Origin: Argopecten irradians
Lineage: Eukaryota; Mollusca; Bivalvia; Pectinida; Pectinidae
Direction of reading: 5' to 3'
Length of the DNA stretch: 64,000 nt
NCBI RefSeq assembly: GCF_041381155.1
Contig: NC_091143.1
Location: 40,564,996 to 40,628,995 of the forward strand
A program made the translations under genes and the position numbers. The notes beneath the pieces were generated by a model. It ran no database searches and was not told the origin of the DNA. It saw only the letters and a program-made list of their open reading frames with translations. Position 1 is the first letter of the stretch. Each line of letters starts with the position of its first letter. Below, piece by piece: positions 14,501 to 25,200 of this stretch.

Positions 14501-15100
14501 ATCATTTAATACAGAGAATACAATTTATGTTGGGTTTTTTCAGTTTGTGGAAGCCGGGATATGTCTGATGTCCTTTTCATGTATGACGTGCTTTCCATTG
14601 GACGAACGAAAACTAGCTACATTGCGAAATTCGTCTCCAAGATTGTCCAGAGTTTGGATATCCCATCTGGAAACGTCCGTGTGGGCCGGATGTTGTATGA
14701 TTGCCTGAATGACGCCTACACCGCCCTCACATCACCCGATGATATCCATGTTTGGTCAAACCAAGTTCTCCCAGGCATCACCGATCTGATCAGGAAACTT
14801 CGCGCTTCCGGATTCTCCTCAATAAATGGCGGAAGAGAAGGCGCGAAATCAGTGGCCGTTGTGTTCCTTGATAACAGACTTCACGATATCGACCAGGTTG
14901 TTAGACAAATGGCGACCATGCCCGATACTCAGTTTGTTACTGTCATTATTGGAGCAGACGAGACCACACCTATCCCATACTTGGCTCACAACACCTTCAT
15001 CCGTGTGCCGTCATACAGAGAACTAATGTCCTACAAAGACTCATTCCTAGAGTTGCTCTGTCCGGCCATGGAAATGGACTATTTTCACATCAGACTGTAA
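8546..15100 (+). CDS. Secreted triple-vWA-domain protein (703 aa), complete
   Basis: Six exons join in frame: 8546-8575, 9467-9497, 10200-10778, 12952-13287, 13686-14264 and 14544-15100 (stop TAA), giving 703 residues. Each junction has a GT donor and an AG acceptor; phases are 0,1,1,1,1. Exons 1-2 encode a signal peptide (hydrophobic MKLLLLFAALVFL, cleavage likely after VNA). Three vWA domains follow, split by a Thr/Pro-rich linker. Domains 1 and 2 have complete metal-site (MIDAS) motifs, D37-T-S-S-S41 and D339-S-S-T-S343, each with a later Thr and a TDG motif; domain 3 has lost the site. Cysteines near both ends of each domain fit closing disulfides, as in matrilin-type proteins. vWA domains in secreted proteins bind matrix ligands, often through a metal ion. 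Introns 1 (0.9 kb), 2 (0.7 kb) and 3 (2.2 kb) hold nothing else I recognise. A role in a structural matrix such as shell or byssus is inferred from architecture. It could also be annotated as matrilin-like or collagen alpha(VI)-like. Confidence 0.87.
10200..10778 (+). CDS. Exon 3: vWA domain 1 of first gene
   Basis: This exon encodes residues 21-213. It begins after 'tgttttgcag' and ends before 'gtaattatc'. The MIDAS is D37-T-S39-S-S41, followed by the coordinating-Thr segment GDMTNTGRAL and by VITDGKS. Flanking Cys26 and a Cys near residue 212 bracket the domain. The metal site looks intact, so this domain should bind a divalent cation. A Met codon upstream at 10148 lies in the intron and is not the start. 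Confidence 0.88.
12952..13287 (+). CDS. Exon 4: Thr/Pro-rich linker of first gene
   Basis: This 336-nt exon encodes residues 214-325. The first half is almost all Thr with Ser and Pro, then come repeats of the type PRPTPRPTPR, then a short non-repetitive end. It is likely extended and heavily O-glycosylated. Entry is after 'attgttcctag' and exit at 'aaag|gtatgt'; both boundaries are phase 1. The reverse-strand open frame here is a shadow caused by the low-complexity codons. Confidence 0.83.
13686..14264 (+). CDS. Exon 5: vWA domain 2 of first gene
   Basis: This exon encodes residues 326-518, with the same length (579 nt) as exon 3. The MIDAS D339-S-S341-T-S343 is followed by GTTNTAEAI and ALTDGLS, a complete metal-site set. 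A Cys lies near each end (C327, and one in ARTCEL). The identical length and phase to exon 3 point to internal duplication of a vWA exon. Confidence 0.88.
14544..15100 (+). CDS. Exon 6: degenerate vWA domain 3 and C-terminus
   Basis: This exon encodes residues 519-703 and ends at TAA. The fold is recognisable from the alternating hydrophobic strands (DVLFMYDVL, SVAVVFLDN, TQFVTVIIG), the spacing and the closing Cys. The MIDAS D-x-S-x-S has become D-V-L-S-I and the TDG motif is replaced by LDN. It therefore probably does not bind metal. The corresponding exon of the paralogue has lost the site in the same way, so the loss predates the gene duplication. Confidence 0.82.
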
Positions 15101-15575
15101 TAGCCATTGTATTATATTTCCGTCCAAAACACCTAGCTAATATTTACTTCAGACAAAAAGAGGCAAAATAGTCTTAAGTCTTAAAATTTATGTAAAGTTG
15201 AACCTCGTTTTCTCGAAGTCGACGTACCTTGGAAAAATGTTAAAATATCAAGGTAAATAAATGAAGGAAGTTTGTTTGGTGGAGATCAGAAGAATACTTT
15301 GAGTAAAAGAGGATTTGCAACTTTGAGATATCGAGTTTCTGAATAATCTGAATAGAGTAATAATGCTTATGGAAATAATTCTGTCAGAGGAAAGCGAAAA
15401 GTTTTGCAGAAATACAACTGAACCAAGGGAGATAACTCCTAAAAAAGTTGCGCATTATCGGTGATTTGTTTATGTTTGTTGTTTGTCATTCGTTTTATAC
15501 TTGTTCCTTGCCAAAATATTTAATGTTATAAATACATCTTTTTTATATTTTTACATATTTTTTTGTAAATGAAAT

Positions 15576-15581
15576 ATTAAA
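15576..15581 (+). promoter_or_regulatory. Candidate polyadenylation signal of first vWA gene
   Basis: ATTAAA lies 476 nt after the stop codon and is followed about 10 nt later by a T/G-rich stretch. It is a common variant of AATAAA. Other AT-rich hexamers nearby make the choice uncertain. Confidence 0.35.
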
Positions 15582-15639
15582 ATGAAAAAAGTCTTTTGTT
15601 TTCAATGCTATACATACTTTCACTTTTACATTTATTAAC

Positions 15640-16008
15640 TTTAAGGAATTCCTTAACTAGAATTCTCCAAGAAAAAAATCTTTAAGATAAGGAAGTTTCC
15701 CTAATTTCTGAAATCCTTTCCTACGAGAAATTTTAAGTTTAAGGAATTCCTTATGTAAAAGAACGTTTGTGATACTGAGTCCTGCTATATGCATGATTGA
15801 TAGCAACACATGTTATTATTGACCGGGCCAAGTTCCATGAACACTCCTTAACTCAAATTTTCCCATAAAACACATTACGAAAGTCAAGGAAAACATGTAA
15901 AGTTAAGGAGCCTTCCTTAAAATCTGTAATGATTTCCTATGAAGAATTTTAAGTTAAGGGATTCCTTAAATTTAAGGAATGTTCGTGAAACTGGGCTTAG
16001 GTTAAACA
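15640..16008. mobile_element. Pair of inverted-repeat elements with AAGGAATTCCTT motifs
   Basis: Two related blocks (about 15640-15785 and 15822-16008) share TTAAGGAATTCCTTA-type palindromes. The second is bounded by inverted ends: 'gggccaagttccatgaacac' on the left and, reversed, the 'aatgttcgtgaaactgggc' type on the right. This is the form of a small non-autonomous DNA element. No coding frame lies inside. Confidence 0.5.
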
Positions 16009-16911
16009 CGAACATCAATGTCGGCCGTCATCTGATACATTTTACACAGCCAAATACAAACAGGGGTGTTTGACACAGGCAGACACACTTTCTTGTTTTC
16101 CATACCACAAAATATCAAAACAACAACACATTGACTATTAGAATTAAAACAGTCATAATCCCATGAACTTTCCATTTATTTCGGTACATACTGTATAACA
16201 TGAAATATTCGTTGGGTTTAATTTTCGTTGTTATCCTTGATGTTAATGAACCACGTATGTAAAAACAATTGATTTGATACATTATTGAAAGCACAGTGAC
16301 ATCAGTTAACCATGAATATTGCTACCCGCAAAAAATGTAAAAGTTCCAAACCACGAAAATAAAGTGTTAGCAAATACTTCATGATATTCAGTATAACCGC
16401 TCGTTAAAGGGACTAAATCATTAAAAAATCATGTAATAAAAGATAAAATGAATTATAGAACTTAAAATAATTGTAAAAGTTGTGTTCTTTGTGTTAATAA
16501 CAAAATTTTAAAGTTTGGTTAACAGTTTTGTTCAAAATAGAGAAAAAACTGAAAATAAATAGAAACGACCTAGTCACTTTTTCATATTATAAACTTTCGG
16601 CGAGGTAAACAATCCCTGTGTGCATGCGCGATGTGGGAACTTTCACCGAAGGAAATCTCATCTGTCTAATCTGCTATCGACTGAAAACACCAATTTATCG
16701 ACTACAAGTTCCTGATTACTTTGTTAAATCTAATAAACGTTGAAAGGTATGCAGAAGTTTTGTGAAGAGTTTCAAAGTGTAAATATTCCTATATTGCACA
16801 GGTTTTTGGAGCTATAAAGAAGAGTTTTCATTATATTATATGGTTATATACTTGATTCTACCATTATTTTATTTTCATTTGTCATGATATTAGGTACTAT
16901 AGGTCATGATA

Positions 16912-16980
16912 TGGTAATCAACAAATATTATATTGCACTCGGCCTTCGGCCTCGTGCAATATAACTTTTGTTGATTACCA
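16912..16980. repeat. Long hairpin with GGCCTTCGGCC centre
   Basis: About 33-nt arms beginning TGGTAATCAACAAA and ending TTTTGTTGATTACCA pair with only a few mismatches around 'cggccttcggcctcg'. It resembles the palindrome at 63237-63386 in design but not in arm sequence. It lies inside the 2-kb element. Confidence 0.7.
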
Positions 16981-17076
16981 CCACCTCGGGTTAAATATTA
17001 TGAACTAGAGCACAGTAACCCTGAAATATTCCCTTATATCACTAGTTATATAACCTTTTTCCATCTGATTTACTTA

Positions 17077-17428
17077 AGATGCTCCACCGCGACAGAGCAT
17101 AAATGTTATTTATCATTTGAACAATAATTGGTGTTTAATCGTGTACATATGTTTAACTAACACAAAAAAAGTATAAAATAGTTTCTTTTGCCTCTGGTGC
17201 ATGCACAATCCCTACTTAATTTCATATAGTATATAGTGCCACGGAATTTTTTCGGGATGCAATTAATTATTTTTCATATTATTAACTTGAAGTAAAATTA
17301 GAAGCTCAAACTTTTCAATGGTGGTAATGGTGTAAAGTAAGTAACTTTTGTAACTGAAGAAAAATATTAAATCGTCTGCTGCTGTTTTTTGATAGTGAAA
17401 AATACCATTTGCCAGCGATGGAGCATCT
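17077..17428. mobile_element. Small inverted-repeat element, copy A
   Basis: It begins 'aagatgctccaccgcgacag' and ends 'gccagcgatggagcatct', so about 15 terminal bases are inverted repeats. The interior ('tgcatgcacaatccctactt', 'ggaattttttcgggatgcaa', 'aaaattagaagctcaaac') recurs at 19775, 20081, 35841 and 48863. At about 350 bp with no frame, it fits a miniature inverted-repeat element nested in the 2-kb element. Confidence 0.7.
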
Positions 17429-18085
17429 ATATATATCTAAATTGCATGTGTATTTTTATGTATTCAAAGCAAAAGTATACCTTACATATACATTGTAGAC
17501 CTATGTAAAATGTATATGTTTGCTTAATAAAGCACGTGACCTGTATACATGTATAATATATACATAATTAACGGGTGAAAATACCTCTCACTTCTTGTCA
17601 TATTTCCATCACATACTTGTCCATGTATGTATCGACTATTACACTGAATCAGGCAAATATAACTGATAAAATATAAGTGGCCTCTTATAGTGGTGTTATT
17701 ACATCTATATCCATTAGCCGGATGAGATTTTCAGCGATCCCGATTTTGAACTCAAAGCTGCACTCAGTTCTTTCCGTTATAAACAGCCAATGCCGACAGA
17801 TACAGTTTCTTGTTGTGTTTGGCGATATTTTAACGTGTATAAACATTGCCAATATTTCAAATAAAATGTTGTAATTTTGAAAACATTCTAATTTCAGGTA
17901 TAAGAACGTTTGTAGGAAGTTAAAACCCTAAAAAATCTATGTAAATCTTTTTTTTTCTTTCTAAATATATATTTTTATTCAGTAATCAGCAAATACAGAT
18001 ACATATGCAACATTCTTATTTTATTCTCTCATAATTTATGAATTACTATTTTGTATCAATATTAATTAATATTTGTATAAATATT

Positions 18086-18380
18086 ACATTTTGGAATCTC
18101 ACCCTTTCACTCATATAGTAGTACTGAGTTCTGTCGTTCAACAATACATTATTCTTTCATTCCATAGATTGTTTCTGTCAATTTCACCTCACACTTCCAT
18201 TTTTTACATACAGCCTTCTTAAATTTCACAGAAAATCACACATTTTGGAATATCACCCTTTCACTCATTAATAGCATTGAGTTCTGTCATTCAACAATCC
18301 ATTATTCTTTCATTCCCTAGATTTTTTTTCTGTCAATTTCACCACACACTTCATTATTTTACATACAACCTTCTTAAAAA
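18086..18380. repeat. Direct tandem duplication, period about 154 bp
   Basis: The segment starting 'acattttggaatctcaccc' at 18086 recurs at 18240 with a few substitutions and short indels. Both copies contain 'tcaacaat', 'cattattctttcattcc' and 'acatacaaccttctt' or a close variant. The pair sits just inside the right end of the 2-kb element. Confidence 0.75.
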
Positions 18381-19774
18381 CAGAAATCTATGTAAATCTA
18401 ATGATTTAGTCCCTTTAAGTAAACGATAAAAAATGTACTTGAATGTCTATCCGTATTGGTTGACACATCCTGTTATACAGTCTGACTCCGTGAAGAACTG
18501 ATTAAATGCTTTCACTATTTTGCGAACAGGTTCATGAAACAACAATGCCCTTAAAAGTATTTCAGTGTATTCTCTTTTTTCATGTATGCTTATTTAAGAG
18601 CAAAACCAGAAGTGATACATCATCATTTAATATTTTTACTGACTAAACCTTGATTAGTAGATTACAAACAGTCCCATCAGTTACTGAATAATAACACCAT
18701 TAATATTTTCTTCTAAATATATTCTCTTTTTTCCTTTGTGCTTATTTTAGAGAAATAATCCCAAGAGACACATCATCATTCGATATTCTAACTTAACCTG
18801 GATTAGTACATTACACAACACAGCAGACCAGGGGTTCTTAACTCCGTCGGTGACGTCTATCATACAGATGTAGAACAAACACATGTTATCACATAACTGA
18901 CCCTTCTAGCCATATCATACGTCAATATCATAAATATCGTTAGAAGCATGTGTTATAACACTATTGTGACGTCAGTTTTGAGGTCACAATCTTTATATGA
19001 CGTCGCATGATTGTCATAGTAGAAGGAAAAGTCACATCCGAGCCGGATTTCTGTTTTATATAGAGACAAACAATTAAAAGTATTACTTATATTTCTACCG
19101 ATAAAAGTAATACTTTCCGAAGGGTTCATTGCGCTCCATTGTGCTGCTAAATGTTTGTCTTTTTTCATTTTGCTGTTCGTATCATATAATGTAATCGTAT
19201 TCGTTTTGTGTGTTTTGATAAGGGGCAGATCGCCTCAAAAATTTGACATTTTTTTGGTCCACACGGTTGGAATTACTTCTTTGTCCCATAAAAGTTATGT
19301 GATAAATAGAATCTTACTCTCGTGACTATGTAATATGAAATGTCACTTGTCTAAAGGTTCGTGGCATATCATATTATTGAACTCGTTTGATAAATTTCAT
19401 ATTGCATAGCCTTTTACAATATGTATGTAAGATCATCTATTTATGTCATAACCTTAGTTAAGTCACGGTTGGTGACAGTCGAGGAGGAAAACTCTATTTA
19501 TAATGGCCGATTGGTATAAACCAACTTATTTTCGCTGAGACTTGATTTCGCATTTTTATGCCCAACATTTCGAGATATTCATGTTACATATTACTTTGTA
19601 TATACTTATAGGTAATTAATTGTTGCGGTGAATTATTTTTTCCACATTCTCATCAATTGTGAAATACGCGAAATATGTTAGTTAACTGTGATATATGTTT
19701 TGTTGACATGTTTATTACTATTAGATACCCTGGGTATTTAACAGTAATCAGCACAATCTAGATAAAATAATTTA

Positions 19775-20078
19775 AAGATGCTCCATGATATTTTTTCTCT
19801 TTTCAAACAGGAGCAGACGAATTAGTATCTTTCTTCAGTTACAAAAGTTACTTACTTTGCATCATTACCACCAAAAGCTTGAGCTTCTTATTTTAATTCA
19901 AGATAAAAAATATTTAGAATGATTAATTGCTCCCGAAAAAAATCCATGGCATTATGTCCGATATGGAATTAAGTACTTATTGCGCATACACAAAAGCAAA
20001 TTGAATTCTTTTAAATGTATTTTGCGTTATTTAGACACATATAAACACGAGTATGCCTTATCGGCCGTAGAACATCTT
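19775..20078. mobile_element. Small inverted-repeat element, copy B (opposite orientation to A)
   Basis: It starts 'aagatgctccatgatat' and ends 'gtagaacatctt'. The interior matches copy A in reverse complement ('cagttacaaaagttactta', 'aaaagcttgagcttcttatt', 'tgctcccgaaaaaaatcc'). Flanking TA (or TTAA) on both sides fits a target duplication. Only two bases separate it from copy C. Confidence 0.65.
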
Positions 20079-20080
20079 TA

Positions 20081-20335
20081 AAGATGCTCCACCGCCGACA
20101 GAGCATAAATGATATTCATCATTTGAACAATCATTGGTGTTTAATCGTGTATACATATATATATCTAATTAACACAAAAAAATGTAAAATAATTTATTTC
20201 GCCTTTGGTGCATGCGCAATCAGTACTTCATTCCATATAGGATATAGTGACACGAATTTTTTTCGGGATGCAATTAATTATATTTCGTGTTTTTAACTTG
20301 AAGTAAAATTAGAAGCTCAAACTTTTCAATTGTGA
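20081..20335. mobile_element. Small inverted-repeat element, copy C, truncated
   Basis: It starts 'aagatgctccaccgccgaca' directly after copy B and follows copy A as far as 'caaacttttcaattgtgata', where similarity ends. The right terminus is missing. B and C thus form a head-to-head pair inserted at, or generated from, one TTTAA site. Confidence 0.62.
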
Positions 20336-21109
20336 TAATCTTTACCTGTCTTTGGCACGTACAGTGATTATTTGTACTGGGCATGTCTCTTTACAAAATT
20401 TATTCATAAACTGTATAATATGAGATATTCGTGGGTACTTTCTTTCACGGTTTGGAACATTCAATTGCTTTGCGAGTAGAAATATTCGCGGTTAGCTGAT
20501 GTCATTGTGTTTTAAAAATGCCTCCATGCATTTCCGTTTTGCTTATACATTCATAATTCATTAGAACCAAGAAAACAACGAACAATTCTACCACATATTT
20601 AATGTTATACAGTATCGATGTACCCAGTACCTCCCCTGAATACAGTTTCTTTCTGTTGCCAGTACTTCACTGTACTAAATACTGTATAGCGTAACATTTC
20701 CATTATCATTTTTGATCAGTTTTGCATCGACTAACGACTAATATGACTTTCAATGAAGGTTCACGCCACGAATGAAATTAACCATGCATAGTTCACGTTA
20801 TACAGTAACTAATTCTAATTGATTGGAAAATGGTAACCTATTCATAGGAAGTGGTTCTCAGTACCTCACAATCCTATAATTCCTATCTGTACATAAATGT
20901 ATTCGTTTCTTGCACGCCATAGCTCTCTGTAAAGAATACCAACATGTGATAACCATAAAGATGATTAGTCAAATGCAGAAGGAATGCATCGTCTGATGTC
21001 ACGACAGAACGAAACAGAAAAAAAAGTTTAAATCATGAGAAATATTTCGTATTTTTATTTGTTTTATTGACATTTGTTGTAAATACAAAAATAACAATGT
21101 ATAGAGTCA

Positions 21110-21115
21110 TTTATT
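21110..21115 (-). promoter_or_regulatory. Candidate polyadenylation signal of second vWA gene
   Basis: AATAAA on the minus strand, about 520 nt past the stop at 21634. A second AATAAA lies at 21063-21068. Neither is followed by a clear GT-rich element, so the choice is weak. Confidence 0.25.
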
Positions 21116-21633
21116 AAATTAATGGTGTAACTTCTTTTCGAGGTTATCTCCCTTCGTATACTCTCCTTCGATTTGTCTACCATTCTCCTCTTTTACACCA
21201 TGCATACAATTATTATTAGAATGTCTATGATCAAGTTTGGAATCCATTGTATCTAGGACCGTCTAAACATTAAATTATGTTATTCAAATTCATGGTTTAA
21301 AAGCATGTAATTCAGACAAGATTCAAACTGAATGTCCCTGTCAAGAATTAAGGATTTGGCATCATTGCAATTTTTCATTGTTCACCAATATCTTGTTTGC
21401 TGACAAACCGGGCTGTAGCCAAGGAAAACCAAGCATTGTTGACTTCCGCCCTCTCTATAGCACAATTCGTTCAACAAATCAGTGACACATAGACGTAAAT
21501 ATGATGTCTAAATAAGGCTTGAACTTTTAAATAATAAATACTTGACCTATGAATATTCAGCATTGTCTTTGCATTGCCAGTTGCATACGGCAAGTTTAAC
21601 CGCCCAACAGACTCTCTACTATTGTCTGACGTT

Positions 21634-22214
21634 TCACAGATCACCGGAGTCTCTTGCCCTGGCATCTCGTAGATACATGACCTCATTTGTGATGAGATAG
21701 CATAGCTTCTGAAGGAACTCCAGACGGTAAGCATTAAGCGACATGTAGGAAGGTATGTTCATCAGGTAGTCGTTGTGTGGGTAGGTAGCAAGATCACTAG
21801 CAACTCGAGCTAGAGACATATCACCAATGGCAATGACCATGACATGGAAATTGAGGTCACCTTTCAAAACTCTCGTTGCCAACTCAATGTTCTGTGTACT
21901 CTCGTCTACAAATAAGACAGCTAAATTCTTGGCGTCTAATCTATTTGGAAACGCCATTCGAAGCTGACCTAGAAGAGTTTCAATGCCAGGAAACATGATG
22001 TTGCTGAATGCTCGAAGGTCGGTATCAGTGGTCAAGTCAATGTTGCTATTTGGGCAGTTGTCGGATCGTCGACCTATCCTCAGCTTTCCAGAGGTGGTTT
22101 GTAGTTGTCGAGTGATGTCATGAACAAATGACGTCAGCAGTCTTGCCTTTCGGGCACCAAGACCGGGAGCGTCGTAGACAAATATGACGTCAGCAACGGA
22201 ATTTGAGCCGCACT
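21634..22214 (-). CDS. Exon 6: degenerate vWA domain 3 of second gene
   Basis: This exon encodes residues 832-1024. It starts after 'aaatttcag' and ends at TGA. Strand-forming segments ADVIFVYDA, NLAVLFVDE and FHVMVIAIG show the vWA fold, but D-A-P-G-L replaces the MIDAS and VDEST replaces TDG. A Cys opens (QCGS) and closes (KLCYL) the domain. A 30-residue basic Arg/Asp-containing tail follows. Confidence 0.82.
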
Positions 22215-25200
22215 CTGAAATTTAAAAAAAAATATATTATTGAAAAAACTACAATGTCCAAATGGATTAATGGTGCTCTATTCCATTTTCTTACATAGGA
22301 TCAATGTATTTGTACTTACGCAACAAATTGCTCGGTTGATCTGGAACCACTCCACATGCGCTTACAGCAACAAGGCTCCTGATTGTGGCTAGAGCAGCAA
22401 AACTGCTGACGTGGAACACATATTTGTCATCCGGGTCATTTGCGATTCGCTTGAGTTCCGTCTTATCGACGTCAGTGCCAATTCCTATGGCGAACAACTT
22501 GATCCCAGCCTCCCTGCTGAGACCAGATTCGCGCTTCGTTGATATGGGATCCCGTGAGATGCCGTCTGTCAGGATTATTGCAATCTTTATTGCGTTCTCT
22601 CTTTCATTTGCTTGTGTAAAACCATACATACGGATAAAACGTATGGCATCAGAAGTGTTTGTGAGTCCACTGATGTACTCCGTGTTATTGAGTTGTCGTT
22701 TGATCTGTTCTTTGGTCCAGCCTGACTGTAGCGACACCTTCATGTAGATGTCGGTACTATACACGATGATGCCAACTCGTGTTTTGTTATTCCTGAAGTC
22801 AAATGTGTCGATAAGACTGGTGACGAATTCAATCTGTTTCCTGAAGTCTTCTGGCCAGATGCTGTTCGAGGAGTCAAGTGCAAAGAATACGTCTGCGTCC
22901 TTGCCACCACAATCTGCAAAGACAATAGGTCAAATTATTCAGGAATAACAAAGAAATAAAGTAAATAGCACATATTTACCGTATAACAAATTGATTCAAT
23001 GCAACTTAAATTACATTAAAAAAAACATTTTAATCTTCAATGATATTTTTTAAAGTTAACAATATTATTCGATTTTTATCTTTCGTATATTTATTCGTTG
23101 TCTTTTTTTAAATATCGATATTTATGTTGCGTATTTTGAGCTGTTTTGTCTTTATTTTAAAAACATAACAATTTCAAACTATAATTACTGTACTTTTTCA
23201 CAGCATCGAACAAAATATTAATCAAGGGCAAATGTCAGTTATTAAATGTAAACTCTAGTTTCTGTGCCGATCAATTAAAAAAAATAACGCTGTGTGATAT
23301 TTTCTTCGCAATAAATCTTTGCGCTTTGATGAATTAGTGCATTCATAATATCAATGGTATATAACACATTTAATACATACGAGAATGTGCATAAAAATGA
23401 TAATGCATTGTTTTCGCATTTTCGTGAGACATTGATCGTGGAATTTTAAAACCGCTGAAATTTATTCTTCTCGTTAAAATAGTTAAAATCGCGACCCGCG
23501 TAAATAATCGGTTATACGGTAACGTATATCCTATTTGACAATCTATTTTGTAGTTGTAATATCACGTGAGAACGTGACCTATATCATCACTAGTTTCACC
23601 ATTAACCACACTACCAGGCTACACATGCCTTTGATGGTAGGAAGCCTTCGAGGGATAGCGTCCTTTTAACCTCGACTTCAATGTGTTACATCCGGTCTAC
23701 AAGTTAAGTAGTCGCCGCCTTGTGTACACTTGGCTCTCCAGTGTGGTAGCATTGAATGTAACGTTATTGAACATAAGGAAGTCTTGCCTATGTTACCAAT
23801 TGAAAAACTTTGTCGGTGCATTATATCAATGGATAAATAATATAAATAGATTGTTTACGTGCAGACCCTGTAAAAATGAAATAACACTAATTAACCGAGA
23901 CTGTCTCAATTTGGAATTTTATTTAATATATTGGATAAAAAAATCAAAACGAATGGAAAATGTAAGACATGATGTGAAAATTAGTGGGTGTAAATTTCGT
24001 TAAACATATCAAGGATTATGCATTTTGAACAGCACTGTTTCCCAAAACAAAACTTTTTCTTCAACTTTATTTATCCGCATCATATTTCATCTGAATTTTC
24101 ATCGTATAATGATTTCAAAATTATCTTAATTGGAAACACTTACATTGCTTGGGCTCGTCTGCAATAGTGACATCAGGTGACAATCTATTGTAGCGACGGC
24201 TAGGCCTTTGGGCAGGCTGCTGCATCATCATTGACCATATTCTCATGTCATTTTCCGCCATAGCATCATTCGTCTTCATGCGTGAGGCTGGAGCCCACTT
24301 ACCATTATTACCGGAGAGTACATTCGTTATGTCATTACCAACAGTCATTCTCTCCAGTGGCTTTTTGTCCTTGAAGAGCTTCTTGAGATATTTGTAATAT
24401 TTGCCCTCTGACACTGGCTTCGTTGGAGCATTGTTGATCTCCACAGGTTCGTTAGATAGAGACATTTCAGATAAACCTCCTTTGTAAGCAAGCTCTGCAG
24501 GTTGATTCAAGACTTTGGGAGAAACTCTTGCCAAAGGTTTTGAAGTTGGTGATGACATTGAAGATGACGTCGGAGGATTTGGAGTTGTTGGGGCTCCTGT
24601 AGACGGGGCAGCGTCGGTCGTGGTTGGTGAGTCGGTAAGACGAGAAGTAGGTGCTGCAGTAGATGGAATATTAGTGGTTGAAGTTGGTACTTGTGTAGAC
24701 GGGACATCACTTTCCATCGTTGACGGATCAGGACCTGGAGTAGTCGGTGCTGGTGTTGAAGTAATGACCTTTGCTGATGTTGGTTCTTGTGTTGATGGGC
24801 TATCAGTCGTTGTTGGTTCAGGCGTGGACGGGGTATCTGTGGTCGCTGTTGACGCATTTGTAGATTGGACATTGGTGGATGATGTTTGCGCATTTGTAGA
24901 TGGGGCATTAGTGGTTGATGTTGGTGCAGCTGTAGATGGGGCATTGGTGGTTGATGTTGGTACATTTGTAGATAGAATCGTTGTGGTAGTTGTTGGGGAT
25001 TCTGTTGATGGGTTCTTTGCCGTCGATGTTGGTGCTTGTGTGGACGGACTTTCTGTAGTTGATGAGGAAGAATCAGGACTTGTGCTTGTCGGAGCTTGTG
25101 TTGACGGCTTACTCGTAGTCGTTTCTTCCTGTATTGATTCAGTTGTGGTTTGGGTTTCGGAAACTTGTTGATGTGTTGTCGATTCAGAAGAGAAAATTCC

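Larger units (their letters stand above)
16404..18418. mobile_element. About 2-kb element with perfect 20-bp inverted ends and TTAA flanks
   Basis: TTAAAGGGACTAAATCATTA at 16404-16423 is matched exactly in reverse complement at 18399-18418. The outermost four bases on each side are TTAA, as expected of piggyBac-type target duplications, although TTAA could instead be part of the inverted ends. No transposase frame is present inside, so the element is non-autonomous or decayed. It contains a long hairpin (16912-16980), a nested inverted-repeat element (17077-17428) and a 154-bp direct duplication (18086-18380). Confidence 0.65.
15101..21633. other. Spacer between the convergent vWA genes
   Basis: The 6.5 kb between the two stop codons contains no supported exon. 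It includes both 3' UTRs and at least five transposon-like elements listed separately: a palindromic AAGGAATTCCTT pair, a 2-kb TTAA-bounded element, a nested small inverted-repeat element and two adjacent copies of that same family. Between 18420 and 19770 and between 20340 and 21100 I see only AT-rich sequence and repeat fragments with 'acgttatacagta' motifs. Confidence 0.6.
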
